Positions 1 through 5,974 are shown, counted from the stretch's first letter. The stretch: 5,977 nucleotides of DNA from Anaerolineales bacterium (GCA_015494815.1 WGAK01000140.1:1-5977); one strand, 5' to 3'. The notes: generated by a model not told the origin, from the sequence alone. A program made the numbers and translations.

Positions 1-9
1 ATACCATAG

Positions 10-86
10 GGTGGGGGGTGGTTGGAAGTTGGTGGTTGGTGGTTGGTGGTTGGTGGTTGGCGGTTGGACGTTGGAGGTTGGGGGTT
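10..86. repeat. Tandem array of a degenerate 7-bp unit, consensus GGTGGTT
   Basis: Reading in register from base 17, ten consecutive 7-bp units can be laid out to base 86. Units at 17-23, 31-37, 38-44, 45-51 and 52-58 are exact GGTGGTT. The others are GGAAGTT, GGCGGTT, GGACGTT, GGAGGTT and GGGGGTT. A further weak unit, GGTGGGG, occupies 10-16. GG opens every unit and GTT closes all but that weak one; the middle two bases vary. The array contains only G and T in its perfect core. It resembles the heptanucleotide short tandem repeats known between genes in cyanobacteria and other bacteria, but I cannot assign it to a named family. It is probably non-coding: there is no ribosome binding site, and it lies upstream of the gdhA promoter. 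Confidence 0.93.
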
Positions 87-92
87 GAGCGA

Positions 93-120
93 CAGCGGGC
101 AGCGGGTAGCGGAAAGCGAG
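93..120. repeat. Short 7-bp tandem array, consensus CAGCGGG
   Basis: Four in-register 7-bp units are visible: CAGCGGG (93-99), CAGCGGG (100-106), TAGCGGA (107-113) and AAGCGAG (114-120). The AGCG core is kept in all four. The array is purine-rich and starts six bases after the GGTGGTT array, with the same period but a different sequence. It is an imperfect reverse complement of the CCGCTTTA array that follows: the stretch GCGGAAAGCG reads CGCTTTCCGC on the other strand, against CGCTTTACCGC in the next array. Four units is a short array, so chance similarity is less easily excluded than for its neighbours. Confidence 0.65.
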
Positions 121-130
121 GAGGCAGTAT

Positions 131-218
131 CCGCGCATCCGCCTTCCCGCTTTACCGCTTTACCGCCTTCCCGCTTTACCGCCTTACCGCTTTATCGCCC
201 CTCCGCCCATTCGCCCGC
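131..218. repeat. Tandem array of an 8-bp unit, consensus CCGCTTTA / CCGCCTTC
   Basis: Seven well-kept 8-bp units run from 139 to 194: CCGCCTTC, CCGCTTTA, CCGCTTTA, CCGCCTTC, CCGCTTTA, CCGCCTTA, CCGCTTTA. Degenerate units flank them: CCGCGCAT at 131-138, then TCGCCCCT, CCGCCCAT and TCGCCCGC to 218. The plus strand here is almost all pyrimidine. The array ends about 35 bases before the gdhA -10 element, so it sits where upstream promoter elements or a terminator of the preceding gene would lie. No function is evident from the sequence. Confidence 0.92.
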
Positions 219-229
219 CCCAACTGCGC

Positions 230-258
230 GCGCCACGCGGCCATATTTTGCCTATAAT
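230..258 (+). promoter_or_regulatory. Probable sigma70-type promoter of gdhA
   Basis: A perfect TATAAT lies at 253-258 in one of the few AT-rich patches of this region (TATTTTGCCTATAATGAAAATGAA). At 17-bp spacing the -35 position (230-235) reads GCGCCA, only a three-of-six match to TTGACA. A TG dinucleotide at 249-250 is one base away from the extended -10 position. Transcription would begin near base 265, leaving a leader of about 87 bases before the start codon. The -10 is convincing; the -35 is weak, so activator dependence is possible. Confidence 0.6.
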
Positions 259-337
259 GAAAATGAACGCCGTTCTCCCCCGGCCCCATCGTCGCTCTCA
301 TCGCCTCCGCGGGTGATTACGCTCTGCCATCTTGCAC

Positions 338-345
338 AAAGGAGG
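338..345 (+). promoter_or_regulatory. Strong Shine-Dalgarno site deciding the gdhA start
   Basis: AAAGGAGG is a full complement to the 16S rRNA 3' end and stands six bases before the ATG at 352. The open frame continues upstream for another 110 codons through the repeat arrays and the promoter, so this site is what fixes the true start. Confidence 0.9.
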
Positions 346-351
346 CCGACG

Positions 352-1605
352 ATGAGTACGACCCTCAATCCTTTCGCCATGGCCCAAGCCCAGTTGGACG
401 AGGCCGCGCGTTACCTGCACCTGGACCCGGCCACGCACGAATTCCTGCGCTGGCCCAAGCGGGAGGTGCAGGTCACTTTTTCGGTGCGCATGGACGACGG
501 CTCGGTGCGGGTGTTCCGCGGGTTCCGGGTGCAATACAACGACGCTCGAGGCCCGGCCAAAGGCGGTATCCGATTCCACCATGAGGAAACCATCGATACG
601 GTACGGGCTCTGGCCGCGTGGATGACCTGGAAGACCGCGGTCATGGACCTGCCCCTGGGTGGCGGCAAAGGCGGCGTCATCGTGGACCCGCGGCAATTGT
701 CGCCGCACGAACTGGAGCGGTTGTCCCGCGCCTATGTGCGGGCCGTGGGCGCGTCCATGTTCGGCCTACGCCGCGATGTACCCGCGCCCGATGTGTACAC
801 CAACGCCCAAATCATGGCCTGGATGATGGACGAATATGCCACCATCGTGGAACGCAACGAGTTCGGCATGATTACGGGCAAGCCGCTGGCCCTGGGCGGT
901 TCGTTGGGCCGCAACGACGCCACCGCCCGCGGCGGCATGTATGTGCTGCGGGAAGCCGCGCGCACCCTGGGCCTGCCCCTGCAGGGCGCGACCGCGGCCA
1001 TTCAGGGCTACGGCAACGCGGGCCACTTCGCCCACAGCCTGGGCCAGGAGTTGCTGGGCCTCAAGGTGGTGGCCGTGTCCGACTCCAAGGGCGGCATCTA
1101 CAATCCGCAAGGGCTGGACCCCGCGGCCGTATACCGCCACAAGCGGGAAACGGGCTCGGTGATTAACTTCCCCGGCGCGACCAACATCACCAACGCGGAG
1201 TTGCTCACCCTCCAGGTGGATGTGCTCATTCCCGCCGCGCTGGAGGGCGTGCTGACCGAGGCCAACGCGGACCAGGTGCAGGCCAAAATCATCCTGGAAC
1301 TGGCCAACGGCCCCACCACGCCCGAGGCCGACCGCATCTTCCACGAGCGGGGCATCTATGTGCTGCCCGACTTCCTGGCCAACGCGGGCGGGGTCACCGT
1401 CTCGTACTTCGAGATGGTGCAAAATGCGTACAACTACTACTGGGATGCGGAGACGGTGTACCAGCGCCTGGACCGCAAGATGACCGAGGCCTATCGGGCC
1501 GTGCACGCGGCCGCGGAGGAATACGGCGTGCACAACCGTCTGGCCGCGTATATTGTGGCCGTGGCCCGGGTGGTCGAGGCCATGAAGTTGCGCGGCTGGG
1601 TGTAG
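352..1605 (+). CDS. gdhA: Glutamate dehydrogenase, NAD(P)-dependent (ELFV dehydrogenase family)
   Basis: A cytosolic enzyme of 417 residues that interconverts glutamate and 2-oxoglutarate plus ammonia. The length is typical of hexameric GDHs. The N-terminal substrate domain carries the three lysines of the active site at family spacing: K70 (GPAKGGIRFH), K94 (MTWKTAV) and K106 (PLGGGKGGV). The catalytic aspartate is D147 in PAPDVYTN. K70 and S351 (VSYFE) match the pair that binds the glutamate side-chain carboxylate, which favours glutamate over leucine or phenylalanine. TGKPLALGGSLGRNDATARGG follows at 175-195. The Rossmann domain shows GYGNAG at 219-224, then D244 in AVSDSKGGIY; the cofactor choice (NAD or NADP) cannot be settled from this. 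LANAGGV (342-348) is also present. The ATG at 352 is set by the strong ribosome binding site. The gene appears monocistronic, between its own promoter and a hairpin terminator. Family and substrate are secure; direction in vivo is unknown. Confidence 0.95.
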   Translation: MSTTLNPFAMAQAQLDEAARYLHLDPATHEFLRWPKREVQVTFSVRMDDGSVRVFRGFRVQYNDARGPAKGGIRFHHEETIDTVRALAAWMTWKTAVMDLPLGGGKGGVIVDPRQLSPHELERLSRAYVRAVGASMFGLRRDVPAPDVYTNAQIMAWMMDEYATIVERNEFGMITGKPLALGGSLGRNDATARGGMYVLREAARTLGLPLQGATAAIQGYGNAGHFAHSLGQELLGLKVVAVSDSKGGIYNPQGLDPAAVYRHKRETGSVINFPGATNITNAELLTLQVDVLIPAALEGVLTEANADQVQAKIILELANGPTTPEADRIFHERGIYVLPDFLANAGGVTVSYFEMVQNAYNYYWDAETVYQRLDRKMTEAYRAVHAAAEEYGVHNRLAAYIVAVARVVEAMKLRGWV

Positions 1606-1617
1606 GCACGACAACCC

Positions 1618-1647
1618 CCACGGCCCGGTCCGATGACCGGGCCGTGG
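1618..1647. terminator. Strong hairpin between convergent genes, probable bidirectional terminator without a U-tract
   Basis: A perfect 13-bp stem is formed by 1618-1630 (CCACGGCCCGGTC) and 1635-1647 (GACCGGGCCGTGG) around a CGAT loop. It begins 12 bases after the gdhA stop and lies 26 bases beyond the stop of the convergent DUF255 gene. No run of T follows on either strand, so it is not a classical intrinsic terminator. Its position and strength still argue for ending, or protecting the 3' ends of, both transcripts. Confidence 0.72.
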
Positions 1648-1673
1648 CGCGCGGAACCGTCCGCGGCCGCGGT

Positions 1674-3767
1674 CTACCGCGGGGGAGCGGAGGATGCAGG
1701 CGCCGACGGGGTGCACAGCCCCGACAGCAGGCGCTCGAAGGCCGCGGGGTCGGTCACGGGAGGCTGGCAGGTCATGCCCTGGCAGACATACGCGGTGGGG
1801 CGCTGCTCCACAGGCGGGCGCTGCTGCACCAGGGGCGCCGCGGCGGCCTCCGGCGGTGCGGGACTGGCCGCCCACACGCTGCGCGGCCGCCAACGCCCGC
1901 CCAACACGCCCAGCAGGGCCTGCGGGTCGCTGCGCGGGGGATACACCACCGCCACCTCGCAGCGCGGGCCCAACACCGTGTCCAACACATTGAGCCACTG
2001 GCCGTAATGCACCGCGTGGCGGGCCAGCAGCGGCGCCAGGCCGCGCAGCAGGGCTTCCACCTGGGCCTGATAGTCGGGCTGGGTGGTATACGCGGCCCAC
2101 TGGAGCCACAGCGTGGCCGTCAGGCTTTGCCCACCGGGCACCGCGCCGTCGTCCCACACCTTGGGCCGCACCAGGGGCGCGTCCACGGTGGCGGCCACCT
2201 CGTACCAGCCGCCCTCGGGGTCCGCGAAATCGCGGCCAATGGCCTCCACCTGGGCGCCGGCCGCGGCAAACCAGCGCGGGTCGCCATCGGCCCGGTAGAG
2301 GGCCAGCAGCCCCAGAGCCCACGCGGCCCGGTCCTCCAGATACGCGGGCCGGGGCAGCGGGCGGCCCTGATGCCACCCCCGGGGCCAATGCCCCAGAGCC
2401 GCGGCCGCGTCTTCCAGCGCGGCCGCGGTGCGTTGTGCGGCGCGCACATAATCCGCCCGGCGCAGGTAGAAGCCCACCTCGGCCAGGGCCCACACCATCA
2501 AGCCGTTCCACCCCACCAGGATTTTATCGTCCACACCGGGGCGGGGTCGTTGCGCTCGCGCCGCGCGCAACACCGCGCGGGCCCGCGCCAGGCGTTCCGC
2601 CACCTGCTCGGCCGTCAGGCCAAACCGGTCGGCCAGCGCCCGGTCGCTGGCCTGGCGCTGCAACACATACGCGTCGCCCTCAAAGGTGGGCGGGCCTTCC
2701 AGGCAATACGCCGCACAAAACAACTCGAAGTCTTCGGAAGGCAGCAGCGCCTCCACCTCCGCGCGTGTCCAGACATAGAACGCGCCCTCGCGGCCGTCGC
2801 TGTCCGCGTCCAGACTGGCGTAGAAGCCGCCCTCGGGGTGGGCCATCTCGCGCAGCACGAAATCCAAGGTCTCTTGGGCCACGCGGGCGTAGCCCTGCTC
2901 GCCCGAGAGCAGGTAAGCGTAGCCATACACCCGGGCCAGCAGCGCGTTGTCGTACAGCATCTTCTCGAAGTGGGGCACCCGCCACATCGCATCCACGCTG
3001 TAGCGATGGAAGCCGCCGCCCAGCACATCGTACAGACCCCCGCGGGCCATCATGGCCAGGGTGTGCAAGGCCATGTGCCGGGCCATCGGGTGCCCGCGCT
3101 GGCCCATACGCAGCAAAAACTCGCCCACCGCGGCCTGGGGGAACTTGGGGCCTTTGCGCTGCCAGCCGCCGAAGCGGGCGTCGTAACGGCGGTGGACCGC
3201 GGCCACGGCCTGCTCGGCCAGGCCGGGGTGCAGGCGATGGGAGCCTTGCGGGGGCAACGCCGCGCGCAGCGCGGCCTGCACGTGCTGCCGCGCGGCGCGG
3301 GCCGCGTCCAGCACCCGGCCGCGGTCGTGCTGCCAGGCGTGGGCCAGGGCCTCCAGCAAGTCCTTCAGACCGGGCAGGTTGTGCCGGGGCGTCGGCGGAA
3401 AGTACGTGCCGCCGTAGAACGGCTCGCCCTCGGGCGTGAGGAACACGGTCAGGGGCCAGCCGCCGTGCCCGGTCATGGCCATGACCGCCTCCATGTACAC
3501 CTTGTCCACATCGGGATGCTCTTCCTGGTCCACCTTGATGGGCACGAAATGGGTGTTGAGCAGGGCCGCAATGGTGGGGTCCTCGAACGACTCGTGGGCC
3601 ATGACATGGCACCAATGGCACGCGGCGTAGCCGATGCTGAGGAAGATGGGCTTGTCTTCGGCCCGGGCCTTGGTCAGCGCCTCCTCTCCCCACGGATACC
3701 AGTCCACGGGCTGCTGCGCGTGTTGGCGCAAATAAGGCGAAGTGGCGTGGGCCAGACGATTGGGCAT
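1674..3767 (-). CDS. DUF255 / YyaL-SPATA20-type thioredoxin-domain protein
   Basis: A 697-residue protein of the family that includes Bacillus YyaL and human SPATA20; its biochemical role is not settled. The N-terminal thioredoxin-like domain (about 1-130) has the family opening SPYLRQHAQQPVDWYPWG at 10-27. It also has the redox motif C50-H-W-C53 in SIGYAACHWCHVM, and the cis-proline loop HGGWPLTVFLTP around P105. From about 185 the protein turns into an alpha/alpha-barrel-like region: GPKFPQ (206-211), GGFHRYSVD (251-259), VPHFEKMLYDNALLARVY (264-281), DADSDGREGAFYVW (320-333), DDKILVGWNGLM (413-424) and YLEDRAAWALGLLALY (476-491). A proline/alanine-rich linker (about 635-656) precedes a C-terminal C662-x4-C667 element. 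An ATG at 3767 is preferred to a GTG nine bases upstream, because AGGAG (3780-3776) overlaps that GTG and stands eight bases before the ATG. No signal peptide is visible, so it is probably cytosolic. It follows pcm by 44 bases and is probably co-transcribed with it. Confidence 0.93.
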   Translation of the reverse strand: MPNRLAHATSPYLRQHAQQPVDWYPWGEEALTKARAEDKPIFLSIGYAACHWCHVMAHESFEDPTIAALLNTHFVPIKVDQEEHPDVDKVYMEAVMAMTGHGGWPLTVFLTPEGEPFYGGTYFPPTPRHNLPGLKDLLEALAHAWQHDRGRVLDAARAARQHVQAALRAALPPQGSHRLHPGLAEQAVAAVHRRYDARFGGWQRKGPKFPQAAVGEFLLRMGQRGHPMARHMALHTLAMMARGGLYDVLGGGFHRYSVDAMWRVPHFEKMLYDNALLARVYGYAYLLSGEQGYARVAQETLDFVLREMAHPEGGFYASLDADSDGREGAFYVWTRAEVEALLPSEDFELFCAAYCLEGPPTFEGDAYVLQRQASDRALADRFGLTAEQVAERLARARAVLRAARAQRPRPGVDDKILVGWNGLMVWALAEVGFYLRRADYVRAAQRTAAALEDAAAALGHWPRGWHQGRPLPRPAYLEDRAAWALGLLALYRADGDPRWFAAAGAQVEAIGRDFADPEGGWYEVAATVDAPLVRPKVWDDGAVPGGQSLTATLWLQWAAYTTQPDYQAQVEALLRGLAPLLARHAVHYGQWLNVLDTVLGPRCEVAVVYPPRSDPQALLGVLGGRWRPRSVWAASPAPPEAAAAPLVQQRPPVEQRPTAYVCQGMTCQPPVTDPAAFERLLSGLCTPSAPASSAPPR

Positions 3768-3775
3768 GGGGAACA

Positions 3776-3780
3776 CTCCT
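3776..3780 (-). promoter_or_regulatory. Ribosome binding site that decides the DUF255 gene start
   Basis: On the minus strand AGGAG occupies 3780-3776. The upstream in-frame GTG (3776-3774) shares its first base with this site, so it cannot be the start served by it. The ATG at 3767 is at a normal eight-base spacing. Confidence 0.8.
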
Positions 3781-3811
3781 GCTGCGGCCGGGGGAACGCG
3801 TGGGGGCCGGG

Positions 3812-4474
3812 TCAGGCCGCGGGCCAGCCCTGGTCGCCGATGAGGGGCACGAAGGCCACCGGCTCGAACACCTCGCGGTGATACCGGTCGGGGCCGGTGC
3901 GCGTCCAGCGTTCCAGCACTTGCTGATAGCGGTCGCCTACGGGCAGCACCAGCCGCCCCCCAGGGGCCAGTTGTGCCAGCAGGGCGCGGGGAACCTCGGG
4001 CGCGGCCGCGGCCACCAGGATGGCGTCGTAGGGCGCGGCCGGGGGCCAGCCCAACGAGCCATCGGCCACATGCACCTGCACATGGTCCAGGCCCAGCCGG
4101 GCCAGGCGCTCCGCGGCCTGGGCCGCCAGTTCGGGCACCCGCTCCAGGGTGTGCACTTCTCGGGCCAGATGCCCCAAAATGGCAGCCTGATAGCCCGAGC
4201 CGGTGCCCACTTCCAGCACCTTCTCGTCGCCCTGCAGGCCCAGTAGTTCGGTCATGCGGGCCACGATGTAGGGCTGCGAGATGGTCTGACCGTGGCCGAT
4301 GGGCAGCGGGCCGTCGGCATAGGCCCAGGCGCGCTTCTCAGGCGGGACGAACACATGGCGGGGCACGGCCCGCAGCGCAGCCAGCACCCGCGGGTCCCGC
4401 ACGCCCCGGGCCTCGATTTGTTCGCGCACCATGCGCTCGCGCGCCGCGCGCCAGGATTCCTCGTTGGGGGTCAT
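3812..4474 (-). CDS. pcm: Protein-L-isoaspartate O-methyltransferase
   Basis: A 220-residue cytosolic SAM-dependent enzyme. It methylates the free carboxyl group of L-isoaspartyl residues formed by ageing of Asn and Asp, starting their conversion back to normal aspartate. The length is normal for the family. Visible motifs are RVLAALRAVPRHVFVP (29-44), the substrate-site segment IGHGQTISQPYIVARM (59-74, with S66), and SAM motif I VLEVGTGSGYQAA (86-98). They continue with the acidic residue E111 after the second strand (TLERVPEL), VADGS with D138, YDAILVAAAAPEVP (149-162), LAPGGRLVLPVG (169-180) and the C-terminal FVPLIG. The ATG at 4474 is chosen because it gives the usual N-terminus (WRAARERMVREQI). 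Its ribosome binding site is poor (GAGG, three bases away), so translation may be modest; a second ATG lies at residue 15. The open frame runs on upstream past the promoter, but nothing there resembles Pcm. It is the first gene of a likely operon with the DUF255 gene. Confidence 0.96.
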   Translation of the reverse strand: MTPNEESWRAARERMVREQIEARGVRDPRVLAALRAVPRHVFVPPEKRAWAYADGPLPIGHGQTISQPYIVARMTELLGLQGDEKVLEVGTGSGYQAAILGHLAREVHTLERVPELAAQAAERLARLGLDHVQVHVADGSLGWPPAAPYDAILVAAAAPEVPRALLAQLAPGGRLVLPVGDRYQQVLERWTRTGPDRYHREVFEPVAFVPLIGDQGWPAA

Positions 4475-4513
4475 AAGCCTCGCGTCCGCGTGGGTGGATT
4501 GAGGGAGGTCGTC

Positions 4514-4531
4514 TATGGTCAGTATACCATA
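4514..4531. promoter_or_regulatory. Inverted repeat over the pcm promoter, candidate operator
   Basis: TATGGT (4514-4519) and ACCATA (4526-4531) are perfect 6-bp inverted arms around the six bases CAGTAT. On the minus strand the repeat spans from the predicted transcription start to just upstream of the extended -10 element of pcm, where a repressor would block initiation. The right arm also belongs to a direct repeat ATACC-ATACC. No regulator gene is present in the window, so the binding protein is unknown. Confidence 0.45.
4521..4529 (-). promoter_or_regulatory. Extended -10 promoter of the pcm-DUF255 operon
   Basis: On the minus strand, TGG followed by TATACT (4529-4521) fits the extended -10 consensus TGnTATAAT with one mismatch in the hexamer. 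The -35 position at 17-bp spacing (GATAAT, 4549-4544) does not resemble TTGACA, which is tolerable for an extended -10 promoter. Transcription would start near 4514, giving a leader of about 40 bases. Confidence 0.6.
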
Positions 4532-4544
4532 CCGCGGGCTAATA

Positions 4545-4572
4545 TTATCGCGCGCGCAGGCTGCGGTACAAT
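4545..4572 (+). promoter_or_regulatory. Probable promoter of hisD
   Basis: TACAAT at 4567-4572 matches the -10 consensus at five of six bases. The best -35 candidate is TTATCG at 4545-4550 with 16-bp spacing, which is weak (three of six). Next to it lie the 8-bp AT palindrome TAATATTA (4540-4547) and an alternating CG run (4549-4557). Transcription would start near 4579, leaving a leader of about 52 bases. This would exclude the in-frame ATG at 4571 as a start. It is arranged back to back with the pcm promoter. Confidence 0.45.
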
Positions 4573-4630
4573 GACGCCATCCGCGGTTCCTGGCCGGACC
4601 CGCGCATCCCCCACCCGGAGCCCGACGACC

Positions 4631-5974
4631 ATGCTCCTGCGCCGCTACACCCCTGCCGAAGCCCAAGACACGCTGCTGCGCCGGGTGCCCATCCACGAAC
4701 GCCCGGTGCCCCAAAGCCTGCTGGACGCGCTGGCCCGCACGTTCGGCGAGCCTCTGACGCCCGACCAGGCCGTGGCCCGCATCGTGGCCGATGTGCGGGC
4801 CCGGGGCGACGCCGCGCTGCACGCCTGGACCGAGCGCCTGGACGGCGTGCGGCTGGCCCAATTTCGGGTGCCCGAGGCGCAAATCGAAGCCGCGGCCCAG
4901 GCGCTGCCCCGTGCAGTGCGCGACGCGCTGGCCCTGGCCGCGAGCCGCATCCGCGCCTTTCACCAGCGCCAGCCCGTCACCTCGTGGCTGACCCAGGACC
5001 TGGGCGGCACTTTGGGGCTGCTGGCCCGCCCGCTGGTGCGCGTGGGCGTCTACGCGCCGGGCGGCTCCGCGCCTTTGCCGTCCACCGTGCTCATGGCCGT
5101 GATTCCCGCCCGTGTGGCGGGGGTGGAGCAAGTGGTGGTGGTGACCCCGCCCCGGCCGGTGGAGGTCTATGGCGCGTCGTGGCCCGCGCACCCCGCGCTG
5201 CTGGCGGCCGCGCACCTGGCAGGCGCCCACGCGGTGTATCTGGCGGGCGGCGCGCAGGCCATTGCCGCGTTGGCCTACGGCACCGAGAGCATACCCCAGG
5301 TGGACAAAATCGTAGGCCCCGGCAATTTGTTCGTCACCCTGGCCAAGAAGCAGGTGTACGGCGTGGTGGGCATTGACGGCCTGGCCGGGCCGACCGAGAC
5401 CCTCATCATTGCGGACGCCACGGCCAACCCCGCCTGGGTGGCCGCGGACCTGCTGGCCCAGGCCGAACACGACCCCCTGGCCGCGGCCATTTTGCTCACG
5501 CCCTCGGACGCACTGCTGGATGCGGTCGAAGCCGCGCTGCAAGAACAACTGCCCCGCCGGGCCCGGCAGGAGGTCATCCGCGCGGCCCTGGCCGGGCGCA
5601 GCGGCGCGGTGCGCACCCGCGACCTGGTTCAGGCCCTGGAACTGGCCAACGCGTACGCGCCCGAGCACCTGGCCCTGGCCGTGGCCGACCCCTGGCGCTG
5701 GCTGCCGCACGTGCGCCACGCGGGGTGCGTGTTCCTGGGCGAGCACTCCTACGAAGTGCTGGGGGACTACATCGCGGGCACCAATCATGTGCTGCCTACC
5801 GACGGCTCGGCCCGCTACGCGTCGGGGCTCACGGTGCTGGACTTCGTCAAGTGGGTGGGCGTGGTGGCCCTGGACCCCGACACGGCCCAGGCCCTGAGCG
5901 GCCCCGCGGCCACCCTGGCCGAGGCCGAGGCCCTGGATGCCCATGCCGCCGCGGCCCGGTGGCGCGCGCCGTAG
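4631..5974 (+). CDS. hisD: Histidinol dehydrogenase
   Basis: A 447-residue cytosolic zinc enzyme that performs the last two steps of histidine synthesis, oxidising L-histidinol to L-histidinal and then to L-histidine with two NAD+. Against the E. coli enzyme, the zinc ligands and catalytic residues are all present at near-identical spacing: Q277 and H280 (LLAQAEHDP), E345 and H346 (YAPEHLAL), D379 (VLGDYIAGTNHVLPT) and H438 (ALDAHAAAA). Other family segments are VRVGVYAPGGSAPLPSTVLM (136-155) and the signature VDKIVGPGN...VTLAKKQVYG (224-243). IDGLAGPTE (248-256) is a variant of the more usual IDSLAGPSE. The start at 4631 gives the normal N-terminus and has GGAG ten bases upstream. An in-frame ATG at 4571 would add 20 residues but overlaps the probable -10 element. 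The gene is complete; the window ends three bases later, so whether other his genes follow is not visible. Confidence 0.97.
   Translation: MLLRRYTPAEAQDTLLRRVPIHERPVPQSLLDALARTFGEPLTPDQAVARIVADVRARGDAALHAWTERLDGVRLAQFRVPEAQIEAAAQALPRAVRDALALAASRIRAFHQRQPVTSWLTQDLGGTLGLLARPLVRVGVYAPGGSAPLPSTVLMAVIPARVAGVEQVVVVTPPRPVEVYGASWPAHPALLAAAHLAGAHAVYLAGGAQAIAALAYGTESIPQVDKIVGPGNLFVTLAKKQVYGVVGIDGLAGPTETLIIADATANPAWVAADLLAQAEHDPLAAAILLTPSDALLDAVEAALQEQLPRRARQEVIRAALAGRSGAVRTRDLVQALELANAYAPEHLALAVADPWRWLPHVRHAGCVFLGEHSYEVLGDYIAGTNHVLPTDGSARYASGLTVLDFVKWVGVVALDPDTAQALSGPAATLAEAEALDAHAAAARWRAP

Noticed and set aside
131..218. CRISPR-like appearance of the 8-bp repeats
   Set aside because: The units are 8 bp and contiguous, with no unique spacers, and no cas genes are present. 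This is a simple tandem repeat.
22..351. In-frame 110-codon N-terminal extension of gdhA
   Set aside because: It is translated tandem repeat (WWLVVGG-like peptide) followed by low-complexity sequence. It contains the -10 element, lacks a ribosome binding site, and the family N-terminus begins at the ATG at 352.
1606..1673. Small gene or RNA in the gdhA-DUF255 gap
   Set aside because: Only the hairpin is visible, and 68 bases leave no room for a supported gene.
766..2511. Long minus-strand open frame of 581 codons
   Set aside because: It lies antisense to gdhA and out of frame with the DUF255 gene. Its composition is skewed to Gly, Arg, Ala and His, with no family motifs. This is the usual antisense shadow in very GC-rich DNA.
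3259..3275. Perfect 7-bp inverted repeat GCCGCGC-GCA-GCGCGGC
   Set aside because: It lies inside the DUF255 coding region, where alternating GCG and GCC alanine codons create such palindromes by composition. Similar ones occur near 2400-2427.
2435..3439. 334-codon plus-strand open frame rich in Arg and Pro
   Set aside because: It is a shadow of the DUF255 coding strand, with no recognisable motif.
3784..3820. GCGGCC...GGCCGC inverted arms between pcm and the DUF255 gene, as a possible terminator
   Set aside because: The arms are only 6 bp with a 25-base loop and no U-tract. The short gap argues for co-transcription instead.
1644..3881. 745-codon plus-strand open frame across the DUF255 gene
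   Set aside because: It is antisense to a clearly recognised gene, rich in His, Gln, Gly and Arg, with no domain, and it runs through the terminator region. It is a compositional shadow.
4475..5944. Upstream continuation of the pcm frame antisense to hisD
   Set aside because: The 710-codon frame joins a low-complexity antisense translation of hisD to the true Pcm. The promoter and family N-terminus place the start at 4474.
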